A stretch of DNA of 64,000 nt, from the NCBI RefSeq assembly GCF_019890615.1, contig NZ_JAINVZ010000007.1, positions 124,001-188,000 on the forward strand. The letters run 5' to 3'. Below are positions 16,671 to 24,919 of this stretch, piece by piece; positions within the stretch are counted from its first letter, which is position 1; each line of letters starts with the position of its first letter. The position numbers were made by a program, and so were the translations under genes. The notes beneath the pieces were generated by a model. The model did not search any database and was not told the DNA's origin. It saw only the letters and a program-made list of their open reading frames with translations. The DNA is from Streptantibioticus parmotrematis. Its GTDB lineage: Bacteria; Actinomycetota; Actinomycetes; Streptomycetales; Streptomycetaceae.

Positions 16671-19055
16671 ATGGCTGGAACGACCCGCACCCCGACCAAC
16701 CTGACCCAGGGCGCCAAGGCGGACGCCGGCATCGGCGCCTCCACGCTGCGCCCGGACGGCACGCTGAAGGTGACGGGGGAGTTCGCGTACTCCTCCGACA
16801 TGTGGCACGAGGACATGCTGTGGGGCTTCACCCTGCGCAGCCCGCACGCCCACGCCCGCATCCTGTCCGTCGACACCTCCGACGCGCTCGCGCAGGCCGG
16901 GGTGTACGCCGTGCTCACCCACGACGACCTGCCGACCGAGCACAAGAAGTACGGCCTGGAGTTCACCGACACCCCGGTGCTCGCCGACGGCGTCGTACGC
17001 CACCACGGCGAGCCGGTCGCCCTGGTCGCCGCCGACCACCCGGAGACCGCCCGCCGCGCCGCCGCCAAGATCAAGGTGGAGTACGAGGAGCTGCCCGTCG
17101 TCCACGACGAGGCCAGCGCCCTCGCCGAGGACGCGCCGCTCCTGCACCCGGGCCGCGACGACCACCACGCGCACGAGGTGCCGCACCCCAACATCGTCCA
17201 CCGCCAGCCGATCATCCGCGGCGACGCGAACGCCGCCGCGCGGCGCGCCGACGTGATCGTCACCGGCGAGTACGAGGTCGGCATGCAGGACCAGGCGTTC
17301 CTGGGCCCCGAGTCGGGCCTCGCGGTGCCCGGCGAGGACGGCGGCGTCGACCTGTACGTCGCCACCCAGTGGCTCCACTCCGACCTGCGGCAGATCGCCC
17401 CGGTCCTCGGGCTGCCCGAGGAGAAGGTGCGCATGACGCTCTCCGGCGTCGGCGGCGCGTTCGGCGGACGCGAGGACCTGTCGATGCAGATCCACGCCTG
17501 CCTGCTGGCGCTGCGCACCGGCAAGCCGGTCAAGATCGTCTACAACCGCTTCGAGTCCTTCTTCGGCCACGTCCACCGCCACCCGGCGAAGCTGTGGTAC
17601 GAGCACGGCGCCACCCGCGACGGCAAGCTCACCCACATGAAGTGCCGCATCGTGCTGGACGGCGGCGCCTACGCCTCCGCCTCCCCGGCCGTCGTCGGCA
17701 ACGCCTCCTCGCTCAGCGTCGGCCCCTACGTCATCGAGGACGTGGAGATCGAGGCCGTCGCCCTCTACACCAACAACCCGCCCTGCGGCGCCATGCGCGG
17801 CTTCGGCGCGGTCCAGGCGTGCTTCGCCTACGAGGCGCAGATGGACAAGGTCGCCGCCGAACTCGGCATGGACCCGGTCGAGTTCCGGCAGCTGAACGCG
17901 ATGACGCAGGGCACGATCATGCCCACCGGGCAGGTCGTGGACTCCCCGGCGCCCGTCGCCGAACTGCTGCGCCGCGTCAAGGCGTTGCCGCTGCCGCCCG
18001 AGAACCAGTGGGAGAGCGCGGGCCAGACCGCGGACGTGCGCGCCCTGCCCGGCGGGCTGTCCAACACCACGCACGGCGAAGGCGTGGTGCGCGGCGTGGG
18101 CTACGCGGTCGGCATCAAGAACGTCGGGTTCTCCGAGGGCTTCGACGACTACTCCACCGCCCGGGTGCGCCTTGAGGTCGTCGCGGGTGAACCGGTGGCC
18201 ACCGTGCACACCGCGATGGCCGAGGTCGGCCAGGGCGGCGTCACCGTCCACGCGCAGATCGCCCGCACCGAACTCGGCGTCCAGCAGGTCACCATCCACC
18301 CCGCCGACACCCAGGTCGGCTCCGCCGGATCGACCTCCGCGTCCCGCCAGACGTACATGACCGGCGGCGCGGTGAAGAACACCTGCGAGGCCGTGCGCGA
18401 CAAGGCGCTCCAGCTGGGCCGGCGCAGGTTCGGCACCTTCCACCCCGCGTGGGCCACCGCCGAACTGCTGCTGGAGGGCGGCAAGGTGGTCACCGACGGC
18501 GGCGAGGTGCTCGCCGACCTCGCCGACGTGCTCGGCGACGACGTGGTCGACCTGGAACTGGAGTTCCGGCACCGCCCCACCGAGGCGTTCGACATCGTCA
18601 CCGGCCAGGGCTTCGGCCACGTCCAGTACTCGTTCGCCGCGCACCGCGCGGTCGTGGAGGTGGACACCGAACTCGGTCTGGTGAAGGTGGTCGAACTCGC
18701 CTGCGCGCAGGACGTCGGCAAGGCGCTCAACCCGCTGTCGGTGGTCGGCCAGATCCAGGGCGGCACCACACAGGGACTGGGACTCGCGGTGATGGAGGAG
18801 ATCATCGTCGATCCCAAGTCGAAGGTGCGCAACCCCTCCTTCACCGACTACCTCATCCCGACCATCCTCGACACCCCGACCATCCCGGTCGACGTGCTCG
18901 AACTGGCCGACGACCACGCCCCGTACGGGCTGCGCGGCATCGGTGAGGCGCCGACGCTGTCGTCCACCCCGGCCGTGGTCTCCGCCATCCGCGCGGCGAC
19001 CGGCCTTGCCCTCAAGCGGGTGCCGGTGCGCCCCGAGCACATCACCGGCGTCTGA
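16671..19055 (+). CDS. xdhA: Xanthine dehydrogenase, molybdopterin subunit
   Basis: Catalytic subunit, 794 aa, oxidising hypoxanthine/xanthine to urate. The aldehyde oxidase/xanthine dehydrogenase a/b hammerhead (about 20-130) is followed by the Mo-binding domain. Visible Moco-contact loops are GGAFGGRED, PCGAMRGFGAVQACFAYE and QGGVTVHAQIARTELG. The catalytic Glu is in RGIGEAPTLSSTP near the C-terminus. Substrate (purine rather than CO or aldehyde) is inferred from the PucR, AzgA and XdhC neighbours. The ATG follows the Fe-S subunit stop after one base. Confidence 0.93.
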   Translation: MAGTTRTPTNLTQGAKADAGIGASTLRPDGTLKVTGEFAYSSDMWHEDMLWGFTLRSPHAHARILSVDTSDALAQAGVYAVLTHDDLPTEHKKYGLEFTDTPVLADGVVRHHGEPVALVAADHPETARRAAAKIKVEYEELPVVHDEASALAEDAPLLHPGRDDHHAHEVPHPNIVHRQPIIRGDANAAARRADVIVTGEYEVGMQDQAFLGPESGLAVPGEDGGVDLYVATQWLHSDLRQIAPVLGLPEEKVRMTLSGVGGAFGGREDLSMQIHACLLALRTGKPVKIVYNRFESFFGHVHRHPAKLWYEHGATRDGKLTHMKCRIVLDGGAYASASPAVVGNASSLSVGPYVIEDVEIEAVALYTNNPPCGAMRGFGAVQACFAYEAQMDKVAAELGMDPVEFRQLNAMTQGTIMPTGQVVDSPAPVAELLRRVKALPLPPENQWESAGQTADVRALPGGLSNTTHGEGVVRGVGYAVGIKNVGFSEGFDDYSTARVRLEVVAGEPVATVHTAMAEVGQGGVTVHAQIARTELGVQQVTIHPADTQVGSAGSTSASRQTYMTGGAVKNTCEAVRDKALQLGRRRFGTFHPAWATAELLLEGGKVVTDGGEVLADLADVLGDDVVDLELEFRHRPTEAFDIVTGQGFGHVQYSFAAHRAVVEVDTELGLVKVVELACAQDVGKALNPLSVVGQIQGGTTQGLGLAVMEEIIVDPKSKVRNPSFTDYLIPTILDTPTIPVDVLELADDHAPYGLRGIGEAPTLSSTPAVVSAIRAATGLALKRVPVRPEHITGV

Positions 19056-19091
19056 CCCCGGCGGCGCCGCCCACGGTGCCGCCCAGCAGCT

Positions 19092-19136
19092 CCGGGCGGC
19101 GGTCGCGGATCTCGTCCCTTTCCGCCCGCCGCCCGG
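19092..19136. terminator. Hairpin after the xdh subunit genes
   Basis: Perfect 11-bp arms CCGGGCGGCGG and CCGCCGCCCGG around a 23-nt loop, 37 nt after the xdhA stop and 126 nt before the permease start. It may be a terminator or attenuator separating the enzyme genes from the permease. Confidence 0.45.
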
Positions 19137-19262
19137 TACGGCCGTCCCCCACCCTCTGGCCGAGCAGTACCCGTTCGCCTCGGGCCGTCCCCCGGGTCGT
19201 GCGCATCCCAAATCCCGTGCCGCAGAGCGCGGGTGTCCCTGTGAACCTTGGGAGTTGCACCC

Positions 19263-20714
19263 ATGACCCAGTCGCAAATCGAGCCGCCGGTGGTCGCGGA
19301 GGACGCCGGAGACGGCACACGCCAGCCCGCGGGCCGCTCCTGGCTCGATCGTTACTTCCACATCTCCGACAGAAGTTCGACGGTCGCCCGCGAAGTCCGC
19401 GGTGGTCTGACGACCTTCATGGCGATGGCGTACATCCTGCTGCTCAACCCCGTACTGCTCTCCGTTCCCGATGTGAACGGTCACCGCCTGCCGCACGCCG
19501 CGCTCATCACGGCGACCGCGCTGGGCGGCGCCGTGACCACGTTGCTGATGGGATTCGTCGGAAAGGTCCCGCTCGCGCTCGCCGCGGGACTGAGCGTCGC
19601 CGGGGTGGTCTCCACCCAGGTGGCCCCGGAGATGACCTGGCCGCAGGCGATGGGGATGTGCGTCATCTACGGCGCCGTCATCGTGCTGCTGGTGGTCTCC
19701 GGGCTGCGCGAGGCGGTGATGAACGCGATACCGCTGCCGCTCAAGCACGGCATCACCGTCGGCATCGGCATGTTCATCTCGCTCATCGGCCTGGTCAACG
19801 CGGGCTTCATCGGCAAGGGCGACCCGGTGACGCTCGGCACGGGCGGGCACCTGACCGGCTGGCCGGTGCTGGTGTTCTGCGTGACGCTGCTGACCATCTT
19901 CATGCTCCAGGCCCGCAACGTGCCCGGTGCCATCCTCATCGGCATCGTCTCCGGCACCGTGCTGGCCGCGGTCCTCCAGGCCGTCGGCGCCACCCACGCC
20001 AAGGACTGGGGCCTCAACGTCCCGGCCCTGCCGCACAACCCGGTCTCCATGCCCGACTTCTCGCTCTTCGGCCACGTCGCGTTCGGCGGCTGGGGCAAGA
20101 TCGGCGGGATGACGATCGGGGTGATCGTCTTCACCCTCGTGCTGGCCGGGTTCTTCGACGCGATGGCCACCATCATCGGCGTCGGCACCGAGGCCGGACT
20201 CGCCGACTCCCAGGGCCGCATGCCGGGCCTGAGCAAGGCACTGTTCATCGACGGCGCCGGCGGCATGATCGGCGGTGCGGTCGGCGGCTCGGGACAGACG
20301 GTCTTCATCGAGTCCGCGACCGGGGTCGGCGAGGGCGCGCGCACCGGCCTGTCCAGCGTGATCACCGGCCTGCTGTTCGCCGCGGCGCTGTTCTTCACCC
20401 CCGTCGCCTCGATCGTGCCCGGCCAGGCGGCCGCCGCCGCGCTGGTCGTCATCGGCTCGATGATGATGACCAACGTCCGGCACATCGACTGGACCGACCG
20501 CTCGGTGTCGATCCCGGTCTTCCTCACCGTCGCCCTGATGCCCTTCACCTACGGCATCACCCCCGGCGTCGGCGCGGGCGTCATCTCCTACTGCGCCATC
20601 AAGGGCGCCCAGGGCAAGTGGCGCGAGCCCAGCGTCTTGATGTGGATCCTGTCCGTCGTCTTCGTCGTGTACTTCGCCCTCAACCCGATCCAGAGCTGGC
20701 TCGGGGTCCACTGA
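19263..20714 (+). CDS. NCS2-family purine permease (AzgA type)
   Basis: Proton-coupled purine importer of 483 aa with about 12-14 membrane segments. It belongs to the AzgA-like branch (hypoxanthine/guanine/adenine), not the xanthine/uracil branch. Signs are REVRGGLTTFMAMAYILLLNP at the N-terminus, FFDAMATIIGVGTEAGL, and the signature GQTVFIESATGVGEGARTGL. The ATG at 19263 has GGGAG 8 nt upstream. It lies between xdhA and xdhC on the same strand, so it probably feeds purine bases to the dehydrogenase. A second, different permease occurs at 47807-49192. Confidence 0.9.
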   Translation: MTQSQIEPPVVAEDAGDGTRQPAGRSWLDRYFHISDRSSTVAREVRGGLTTFMAMAYILLLNPVLLSVPDVNGHRLPHAALITATALGGAVTTLLMGFVGKVPLALAAGLSVAGVVSTQVAPEMTWPQAMGMCVIYGAVIVLLVVSGLREAVMNAIPLPLKHGITVGIGMFISLIGLVNAGFIGKGDPVTLGTGGHLTGWPVLVFCVTLLTIFMLQARNVPGAILIGIVSGTVLAAVLQAVGATHAKDWGLNVPALPHNPVSMPDFSLFGHVAFGGWGKIGGMTIGVIVFTLVLAGFFDAMATIIGVGTEAGLADSQGRMPGLSKALFIDGAGGMIGGAVGGSGQTVFIESATGVGEGARTGLSSVITGLLFAAALFFTPVASIVPGQAAAAALVVIGSMMMTNVRHIDWTDRSVSIPVFLTVALMPFTYGITPGVGAGVISYCAIKGAQGKWREPSVLMWILSVVFVVYFALNPIQSWLGVH

Positions 20715-20757
20715 CCCCGTCCGGTTCACGCAGCCCTGTCAAGGGAGTTGGCACATC

Positions 20758-21900
20758 ATGCTGGACATCGCTGACGAGTTGCGCCGCTGGTACGCGGCCG
20801 GACGGCCGTTCGCCGTCGCGACCGTGGTGGCGACCGGTGGCAGCGCGCCCCGCCAGCCCGGCGCGGCGCTCGCCGTCGACGCCGAGGGCCGTGCGATCGG
20901 CAGCGTGTCCGGCGGATGTGTGGAGGGCGCGGTCTACGAACTGTGCCGGGAGGCCCTGGAGAGCGGCACCCCGGTACTGGAGACCTTCGGGTACTCCGAC
21001 GAGGACGCCTTCGCGGTCGGCCTGACCTGCGGAGGCGTCATCGACATCTTCGTCCAGCGGGTGGACCCGGCCGCCATGCCGGAGTTCGGCGCCGCGCTGG
21101 ACGCGGCGGGGGAGGGGGAGCCGGTCGCGGTCGCCCGGGTCGTCAAGGGCCCGGGCGGTCTGCTGGGCTCGGCGCTCGTCGTCCCCTCCGGGGAGAAGGA
21201 CGGCCAAGGGGGCTTCGGTGACGCGGAGTTGGACGCCACCGTGCGCGCCGAGGCCGCCGCCATGCTGGACGGCGGACGCACCGGCACCATCGAGGTCGGC
21301 GCGGACGGCAGCCGCTGTGGCGAGCCGTTGACACTGCTGGTCGAGTGCCGCGTCCCCGCACCGCGCATGCTGGTGTTCGGCGCCATCGACTTCGCGGCGG
21401 CCGTGGTGCGCATCGGGACGTTCCTGGGCTACCGGGTCACCGTGTGCGACGCCCGTCCGGTGTTCGCCACCGCGGCCCGCTTCCCGCAGGCCGACGAGGT
21501 GGTGGTCGACTGGCCGCACCGCTACCTCGACTCCCAGACACTGGACGCCCGCAGCGTGCTGTGCGTGCTCACCCACGACGCCAAGTTCGACATCCCGCTG
21601 CTGGAGCGGGCGTTGCGGCTGCCGGTGGCTTACGTCGGGGCCATGGGATCGCGCCGCACCCATCTGGACCGGCTGGAGCGGCTGCGCGACGTCGGCCTGA
21701 CCGAGCTGGAGCTGAACCGCCTGCGCTCCCCGATCGGCCTGGACCTGGGCGCCCGCACCCCGGAGGAGACCGCGCTGTCCATCGCCGCCGAGATCGTCGC
21801 CCACCGGCGCGGCGGCTCCGGCGCCCCGCTCACCGGCGCGCACACCCCCATCCACCACGACACCGGACGCGGCCGCACCCGGGTGGGATCGGCGGCCTGA
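20758..21900 (+). CDS. xdhC: XdhC-family molybdenum cofactor maturation factor
   Basis: Chaperone of 380 aa that in studied bacteria binds molybdenum cofactor and promotes its sulfuration and insertion into xanthine dehydrogenase. It is not an enzyme subunit. The N-terminal XdhC/CoxI domain has ATVVATGGSAPRQPGA and GSVSGGCVEGAVYE (conserved Cys). The C-terminal Rossmann-like domain carries VFGAIDFAAAVVRIG and VGAMGSRRTHLDRLERL. AGGGAG precedes the ATG at 20758. It is the last gene of the xdh block and converges on the monooxygenase gene with 28 nt between them. Confidence 0.93.
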   Translation: MLDIADELRRWYAAGRPFAVATVVATGGSAPRQPGAALAVDAEGRAIGSVSGGCVEGAVYELCREALESGTPVLETFGYSDEDAFAVGLTCGGVIDIFVQRVDPAAMPEFGAALDAAGEGEPVAVARVVKGPGGLLGSALVVPSGEKDGQGGFGDAELDATVRAEAAAMLDGGRTGTIEVGADGSRCGEPLTLLVECRVPAPRMLVFGAIDFAAAVVRIGTFLGYRVTVCDARPVFATAARFPQADEVVVDWPHRYLDSQTLDARSVLCVLTHDAKFDIPLLERALRLPVAYVGAMGSRRTHLDRLERLRDVGLTELELNRLRSPIGLDLGARTPEETALSIAAEIVAHRRGGSGAPLTGAHTPIHHDTGRGRTRVGSAA

Positions 21901-21928
21901 GGCCCGCACGTCCGCAACCCCGGCCACG

Positions 21929-23083
21929 TCAGCGGTAGTTGAGCTCGGCCAGCTCGGTGGCGAACTTGGTGCGGAACGACGGGACGCGGCCCAGCAACGG
22001 CAGCAGCGTCCCGCGGGCCACCCGGCCGCCCACGCCGCGCAGCCCGGCGAAACGCGTCAGGCGGTCGGTGAACGCCACCACCCGCTCGGCGACCGGCCGC
22101 CGCAGCGCCTCGTAGGTGTCCACGCGGTCCTCGGCGATCGCCCGGCCCAGCGCGTGGCCGTCCTGGATACCGGTGTTCATGCCCTGGCCGCCCGCCGGGC
22201 TGTGCACGTGCGCCGCGTCGCCCGCCAACAGCAGCCGTCCGGCCTGGTAGCGGTCGGCGACGCGGTGGTGCACCCGGAAGCGCGAGGACCACCGCACCTC
22301 CTCGATCCGCAGCTGTCCCGGCACCCGCTCGTCCATCACCCGTTGCAGGAAGGCGAGATCGGGTCGCGCGGGCGCCTCGTCCACCGTCGCCACCACGCGG
22401 AACCGGTCACCGGGCAGCGGCGCGACCAGCGCGACGCCCTTCTCGTGCAGCAGCAGCGCCACCGTCTCGCGCCCCGGCGCCCACCGCGCGCGCACGTCCG
22501 CCAGCACGTAGGACTCCCCGTACGATCCGCCGGGGAAGCCGATGCCGGCCGCCTCGCGCACCACGCTGTGCATCCCGTCGGCGCCCACCGCGTACGCGGC
22601 GCGCAGGGTCTCGCCGGTGGCCATGGTGAGCGTGACGCCCGACTCGTCCTGGACCACGCCCGCCACCTCGTACGGCCGGTGCACGTCGCCGCCCGCCTGC
22701 CGCAGCGTCTCCAGCAGCACGGCCTCGGTCGTGTCCTGCGGCACCAGCAGCGCGTACGGGAACGGCGTCGCGAGTCCCGCGAACGGCACGTCCAGCAGCT
22801 GCCGGGTGCCCTCCCGGATGCTGAAGCGGTCCACCGTGAGTCCCCGGGACGTCAGCTCCTTCGCCGCGCCCAGGGTGTCCAGCACCTCCAGGGTGCGGGC
22901 GTGGACCACGGCGGCGCGCGAGGTGTTGGCGCCCTCCGCGAGCCGGTCGAGCAGGACGAAGTCGACCCCGGCCCGGGTCAGGGTGAGGGCCAGCGCGAGC
23001 CCGGTGGGCCCGGCGCCGACGATGGCGACCTCGGTGCGCTCCGGCAGCGCGGGGCGGGCGGCGGCGTGTGCGGCGGTGTCCAT
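21929..23083 (-). CDS. FAD-dependent monooxygenase (aromatic hydroxylase type)
   Basis: Class A flavoprotein monooxygenase, 384 aa. It has the FAD-binding GxGxxG (VAIVGAGPTGLALALTL), the DG motif (VGADGMHSVVREAAG) and the GD motif (RLLLAGDAAHVHSPAGGQGMN). It is shorter than PgaE/MhpA or rifampicin monooxygenases because the C-terminal thioredoxin-like domain is missing. The substrate is unknown; a phenolic or quinone compound is likely. The ATG at 23083 has AAAGGGGGC just upstream. The divergent TetR gene and five CAAC-N4-GTTG operators between them indicate substrate-induced control. Confidence 0.87.
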   Translation of the reverse strand: MDTAAHAAARPALPERTEVAIVGAGPTGLALALTLTRAGVDFVLLDRLAEGANTSRAAVVHARTLEVLDTLGAAKELTSRGLTVDRFSIREGTRQLLDVPFAGLATPFPYALLVPQDTTEAVLLETLRQAGGDVHRPYEVAGVVQDESGVTLTMATGETLRAAYAVGADGMHSVVREAAGIGFPGGSYGESYVLADVRARWAPGRETVALLLHEKGVALVAPLPGDRFRVVATVDEAPARPDLAFLQRVMDERVPGQLRIEEVRWSSRFRVHHRVADRYQAGRLLLAGDAAHVHSPAGGQGMNTGIQDGHALGRAIAEDRVDTYEALRRPVAERVVAFTDRLTRFAGLRGVGGRVARGTLLPLLGRVPSFRTKFATELAELNYR

Positions 23084-23106
23084 GGCGGTGCCCCCTTTCG
23101 TGATGC

Positions 23107-23201
23107 CAACGGTTGTTGGCCAACGTCTGTTGTCATGGTGCGCGGAGTGCGGCCCTGAAGTCAACAGGTGTTGGCCCACGGGTGTTGGCCTACAATCGTT
23201 G
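23107..23201. promoter_or_regulatory. Array of five CAAC-N4-GTTG operators (TetR / monooxygenase)
   Basis: Copies begin at 23107 (CCAACGGTTGTTGG, a perfect 5-4-5 dyad with flanks), 23121, 23162, 23176 and 23190. Spacing is exactly 14 bp within the pair and within the triplet. The copies at 23176 and 23190 each have one changed base in the left arm. The last copy overlaps TACAAT (23191-23196), a near-perfect -10 whose start site falls at the TetR GTG at 23204. Repressor bound here would block both promoters. Confidence 0.85.
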
Positions 23202-23203
23202 AC

Positions 23204-23803
23204 GTGAAGACGACCGACGAGAACCAGCCACTCGCGGGGGCCCAGGACGCGGACGGGGCCCGGCGCTCGGACCGCACGCGCGCCGCGATCCTGCGGGCCG
23301 CCCGTGAGCGCTTCGCCGAGCACGGTTTCGAACGCACCACCATCCGCGCGGTCGCCGCCGACGCGGACATCGACCCGTCGATGGTCATGCGCTACTTCGG
23401 CACCAAGGAACGGCTCTTCGACGCCGCGCTCGACATCGACCTGCGCCTGCCCGACCTGACCGCCGTGCCCCTGGCCGACCTGCCCGAGCTGTTGGTGCGG
23501 CACTTCCTCGACCGCTGGGAGAGCGACCCGCCGGACGACGGGCTGCTGGTGCTGCTGCGCTCGGCGGTCACGAACGAGCGCGCCGCCCAGCGCACCCGGG
23601 AGATGTTCGCCGCGCAGGTCGCCCCCGCGGTGACCGAGGTGCTGCCGCCGCGGGCCGCGGCCCGCATCGGGCTGGTCTCCGCCCAGCTGCTCGGGCTGGC
23701 CCTCACCCGCTACCTGCTGCGCATGCCCGCGGTGACGGAGCTGACGAAGGAGGAGATCGTGGCGACGCTCGCCCCCGCGATCGCCCGCACGCTGGGGGTG
23801 TGA
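23204..23803 (+). CDS. TetR-family repressor
   Basis: One-component regulator, 199 aa. The HTH spans about 25-70 (RAAILRAARERFAEHGFERTTIRAVAADADIDPSMVMRYFGTKERLF split across helices 1-4), with the typical YFGTKERLF cap. The C-terminal ligand domain is Leu-rich and lacks a recognised motif. The GTG at 23204 starts 7 nt after TACAAT and has no ribosome site, so the mRNA is probably leaderless. It almost certainly represses itself and the divergent flavin monooxygenase through the five-copy operator array. Confidence 0.9.
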   Translation: MKTTDENQPLAGAQDADGARRSDRTRAAILRAARERFAEHGFERTTIRAVAADADIDPSMVMRYFGTKERLFDAALDIDLRLPDLTAVPLADLPELLVRHFLDRWESDPPDDGLLVLLRSAVTNERAAQRTREMFAAQVAPAVTEVLPPRAAARIGLVSAQLLGLALTRYLLRMPAVTELTKEEIVATLAPAIARTLGV

Positions 23804-23812
23804 CGGCCGTAA

Positions 23813-23893
23813 GCGCCAACGCGCGCGGGAATCCGTAGGGCGCCGACGCGCCGGGGGAGCCGTAGCGCGCCGACGTGCCCGGGAATCCGGCGT
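23813..23893. repeat. Three tandem 27-bp imperfect repeats
   Basis: Units 23813-23839, 23840-23866 and 23867-23893 share GCGCCRACG, GGGA and TCCGTAG-like blocks with exact 27-bp period. They fill the space between the converging TetR and LuxR genes and end at the LuxR stop. No clean hairpin is visible, so they are not an ordinary terminator. Confidence 0.75.
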
Positions 23894-23894
23894 G

Positions 23895-24800
23895 TTACGG
23901 CAGCAGGCCCGCCCGGCGCGCCGCCACGACCGCCTCCAGCCGGGTGTGCGCCCCCAACTTCCGCATCGCCGACCGCAGATACGCCTTCACCGTCTCCGGA
24001 CGCAGCCCCAGCCGGTCCGCCACGGCGGCGTTGGTGGCACCCCGCGACACGCACGAGAGCACGTCCACCTCGCGCGGCGACAGGCCCACGGCGCCGTCTC
24101 CGCGCGCCGTCCCGCCGCAGGCGCTCTCCAACCGGGCGCAGGCGGCGAGCAGTTCGTCCCGCAGGCGCACGTCCGGCACGTCGTGCGCCAGCGTCCGCAG
24201 GTGCGCGTGGGCGGCGCGCACCTCCTCCCAGGCCGCCGGGGCCGCCGCCCGCAACCGGTCCGCGTCGTCGCGCGCCGCCAGCGACCGCTCCAGCTCCTGC
24301 GCGGCCCCCACGGCCGCCGTCAGCGCCCGGTCGCCCAGGGCCGCGGGCTCGCGCAGCGCCGCGTAGAGCACCGCGCGCACCCGACGCCGCACCACCACCG
24401 GCACGGCCAGCACCGACCGCAGGCCCTCGGCGGCCACCGCCGCGTCGTACTCGTGGCTGATCGTGCGGGACGCCCGGTAGTCGGTGACCGCGACCGGCCG
24501 GGCCAGCGCGATCGCCTTGCCGCCCAGCCCGCTGCCCGAGCTGATCGCCAGCCCGCGCAGCGCCCGGGTGGTGGTGCCGACGAGCTGCGAGATCCGGAAC
24601 CCGGCGTCACCGCCGCCGGGCGTGCGGGCCGCCGCCGGGGCGTCGTCGCCGGTCAGGCCGCCGAACGCGACGGGCAGGCCGCAGGAGTGCGTCAGGGCGG
24701 CCAGCGCCTCGCGGACGTCGGCGGCCTCGCCCCGGGCCCGCCCGGTCGTGCCGTCGGCGGCCTCGCCCTCGGCCCGTCCGGCCGTGCCTTCGATGCGCAT
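23895..24800 (-). CDS. LuxR-type regulator with GAF-like sensor domain
   Basis: Transcription factor of 301 aa. Residues about 35-180 look like a GAF domain ([10 protein letters not shown] ... [20 protein letters not shown] ... [20 protein letters not shown]). A helical linker and a C-terminal LuxR/NarL HTH follow (about 235-301: [39 protein letters not shown]). This layout is common beside Streptomyces acyl-CoA synthetase or dehydrogenase genes. The ATG at 24800 has GGAGG 5 nt upstream, better than the in-frame start at 24842. It is divergent from the acyl-CoA synthetase gene with a 20-bp palindrome between them. Confidence 0.87.
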   Translation of the reverse strand: MRIEGTAGRAEGEAADGTTGRARGEAADVREALAALTHSCGLPVAFGGLTGDDAPAAARTPGGGDAGFRISQLVGTTTRALRGLAISSGSGLGGKAIALARPVAVTDYRASRTISHEYDAAVAAEGLRSVLAVPVVVRRRVRAVLYAALREPAALGDRALTAAVGAAQELERSLAARDDADRLRAAAPAAWEEVRAAHAHLRTLAHDVPDVRLRDELLAACARLESACGGTARGDGAVGLSPREVDVLSCVSRGATNAAVADRLGLRPETVKAYLRSAMRKLGAHTRLEAVVAARRAGLLP

Positions 24801-24838
24801 GGCTGCCTCCCGGCCCCGGTCCGCGACGCTCGCGCGGG

Positions 24839-24858
24839 CCACCCCCGTTCGGGGGTGG
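24839..24858. promoter_or_regulatory. 20-bp palindromic operator (LuxR / acyl-CoA synthetase)
   Basis: Perfect 8-bp arms CCACCCCC and GGGGGTGG around GTTC, between the divergent LuxR-type regulator and acyl-CoA synthetase genes. The core ACCCCC-GTWC-GGGGGT recurs at 36680-36695, upstream of the second AMP-binding synthetase. Confidence 0.7.
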
Positions 24859-24919
24859 TGAGACGTGGATCACTGGTCGCACGATGTTACTGCGACGTTA
24901 CCGCTGCATGGAGGCCCCC

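Noticed and set aside
16467-20729. Very long open frame on the minus strand across the xdh and permease genes (1420 codons)
   Set aside because: Antisense shadow of GC-rich codons; composition is Gly/Arg/Asp/His-rich without domains, while all plus-strand genes have family motifs and good starts.
21929-23083. Flavin monooxygenase considered as a urate hydroxylase (HpxO-like) for the purine pathway
   Set aside because: A cofactor-free uricase is present. This gene has its own TetR/operator system without AllR-like or TTCAAC sites, and its motifs fit general aromatic hydroxylases.
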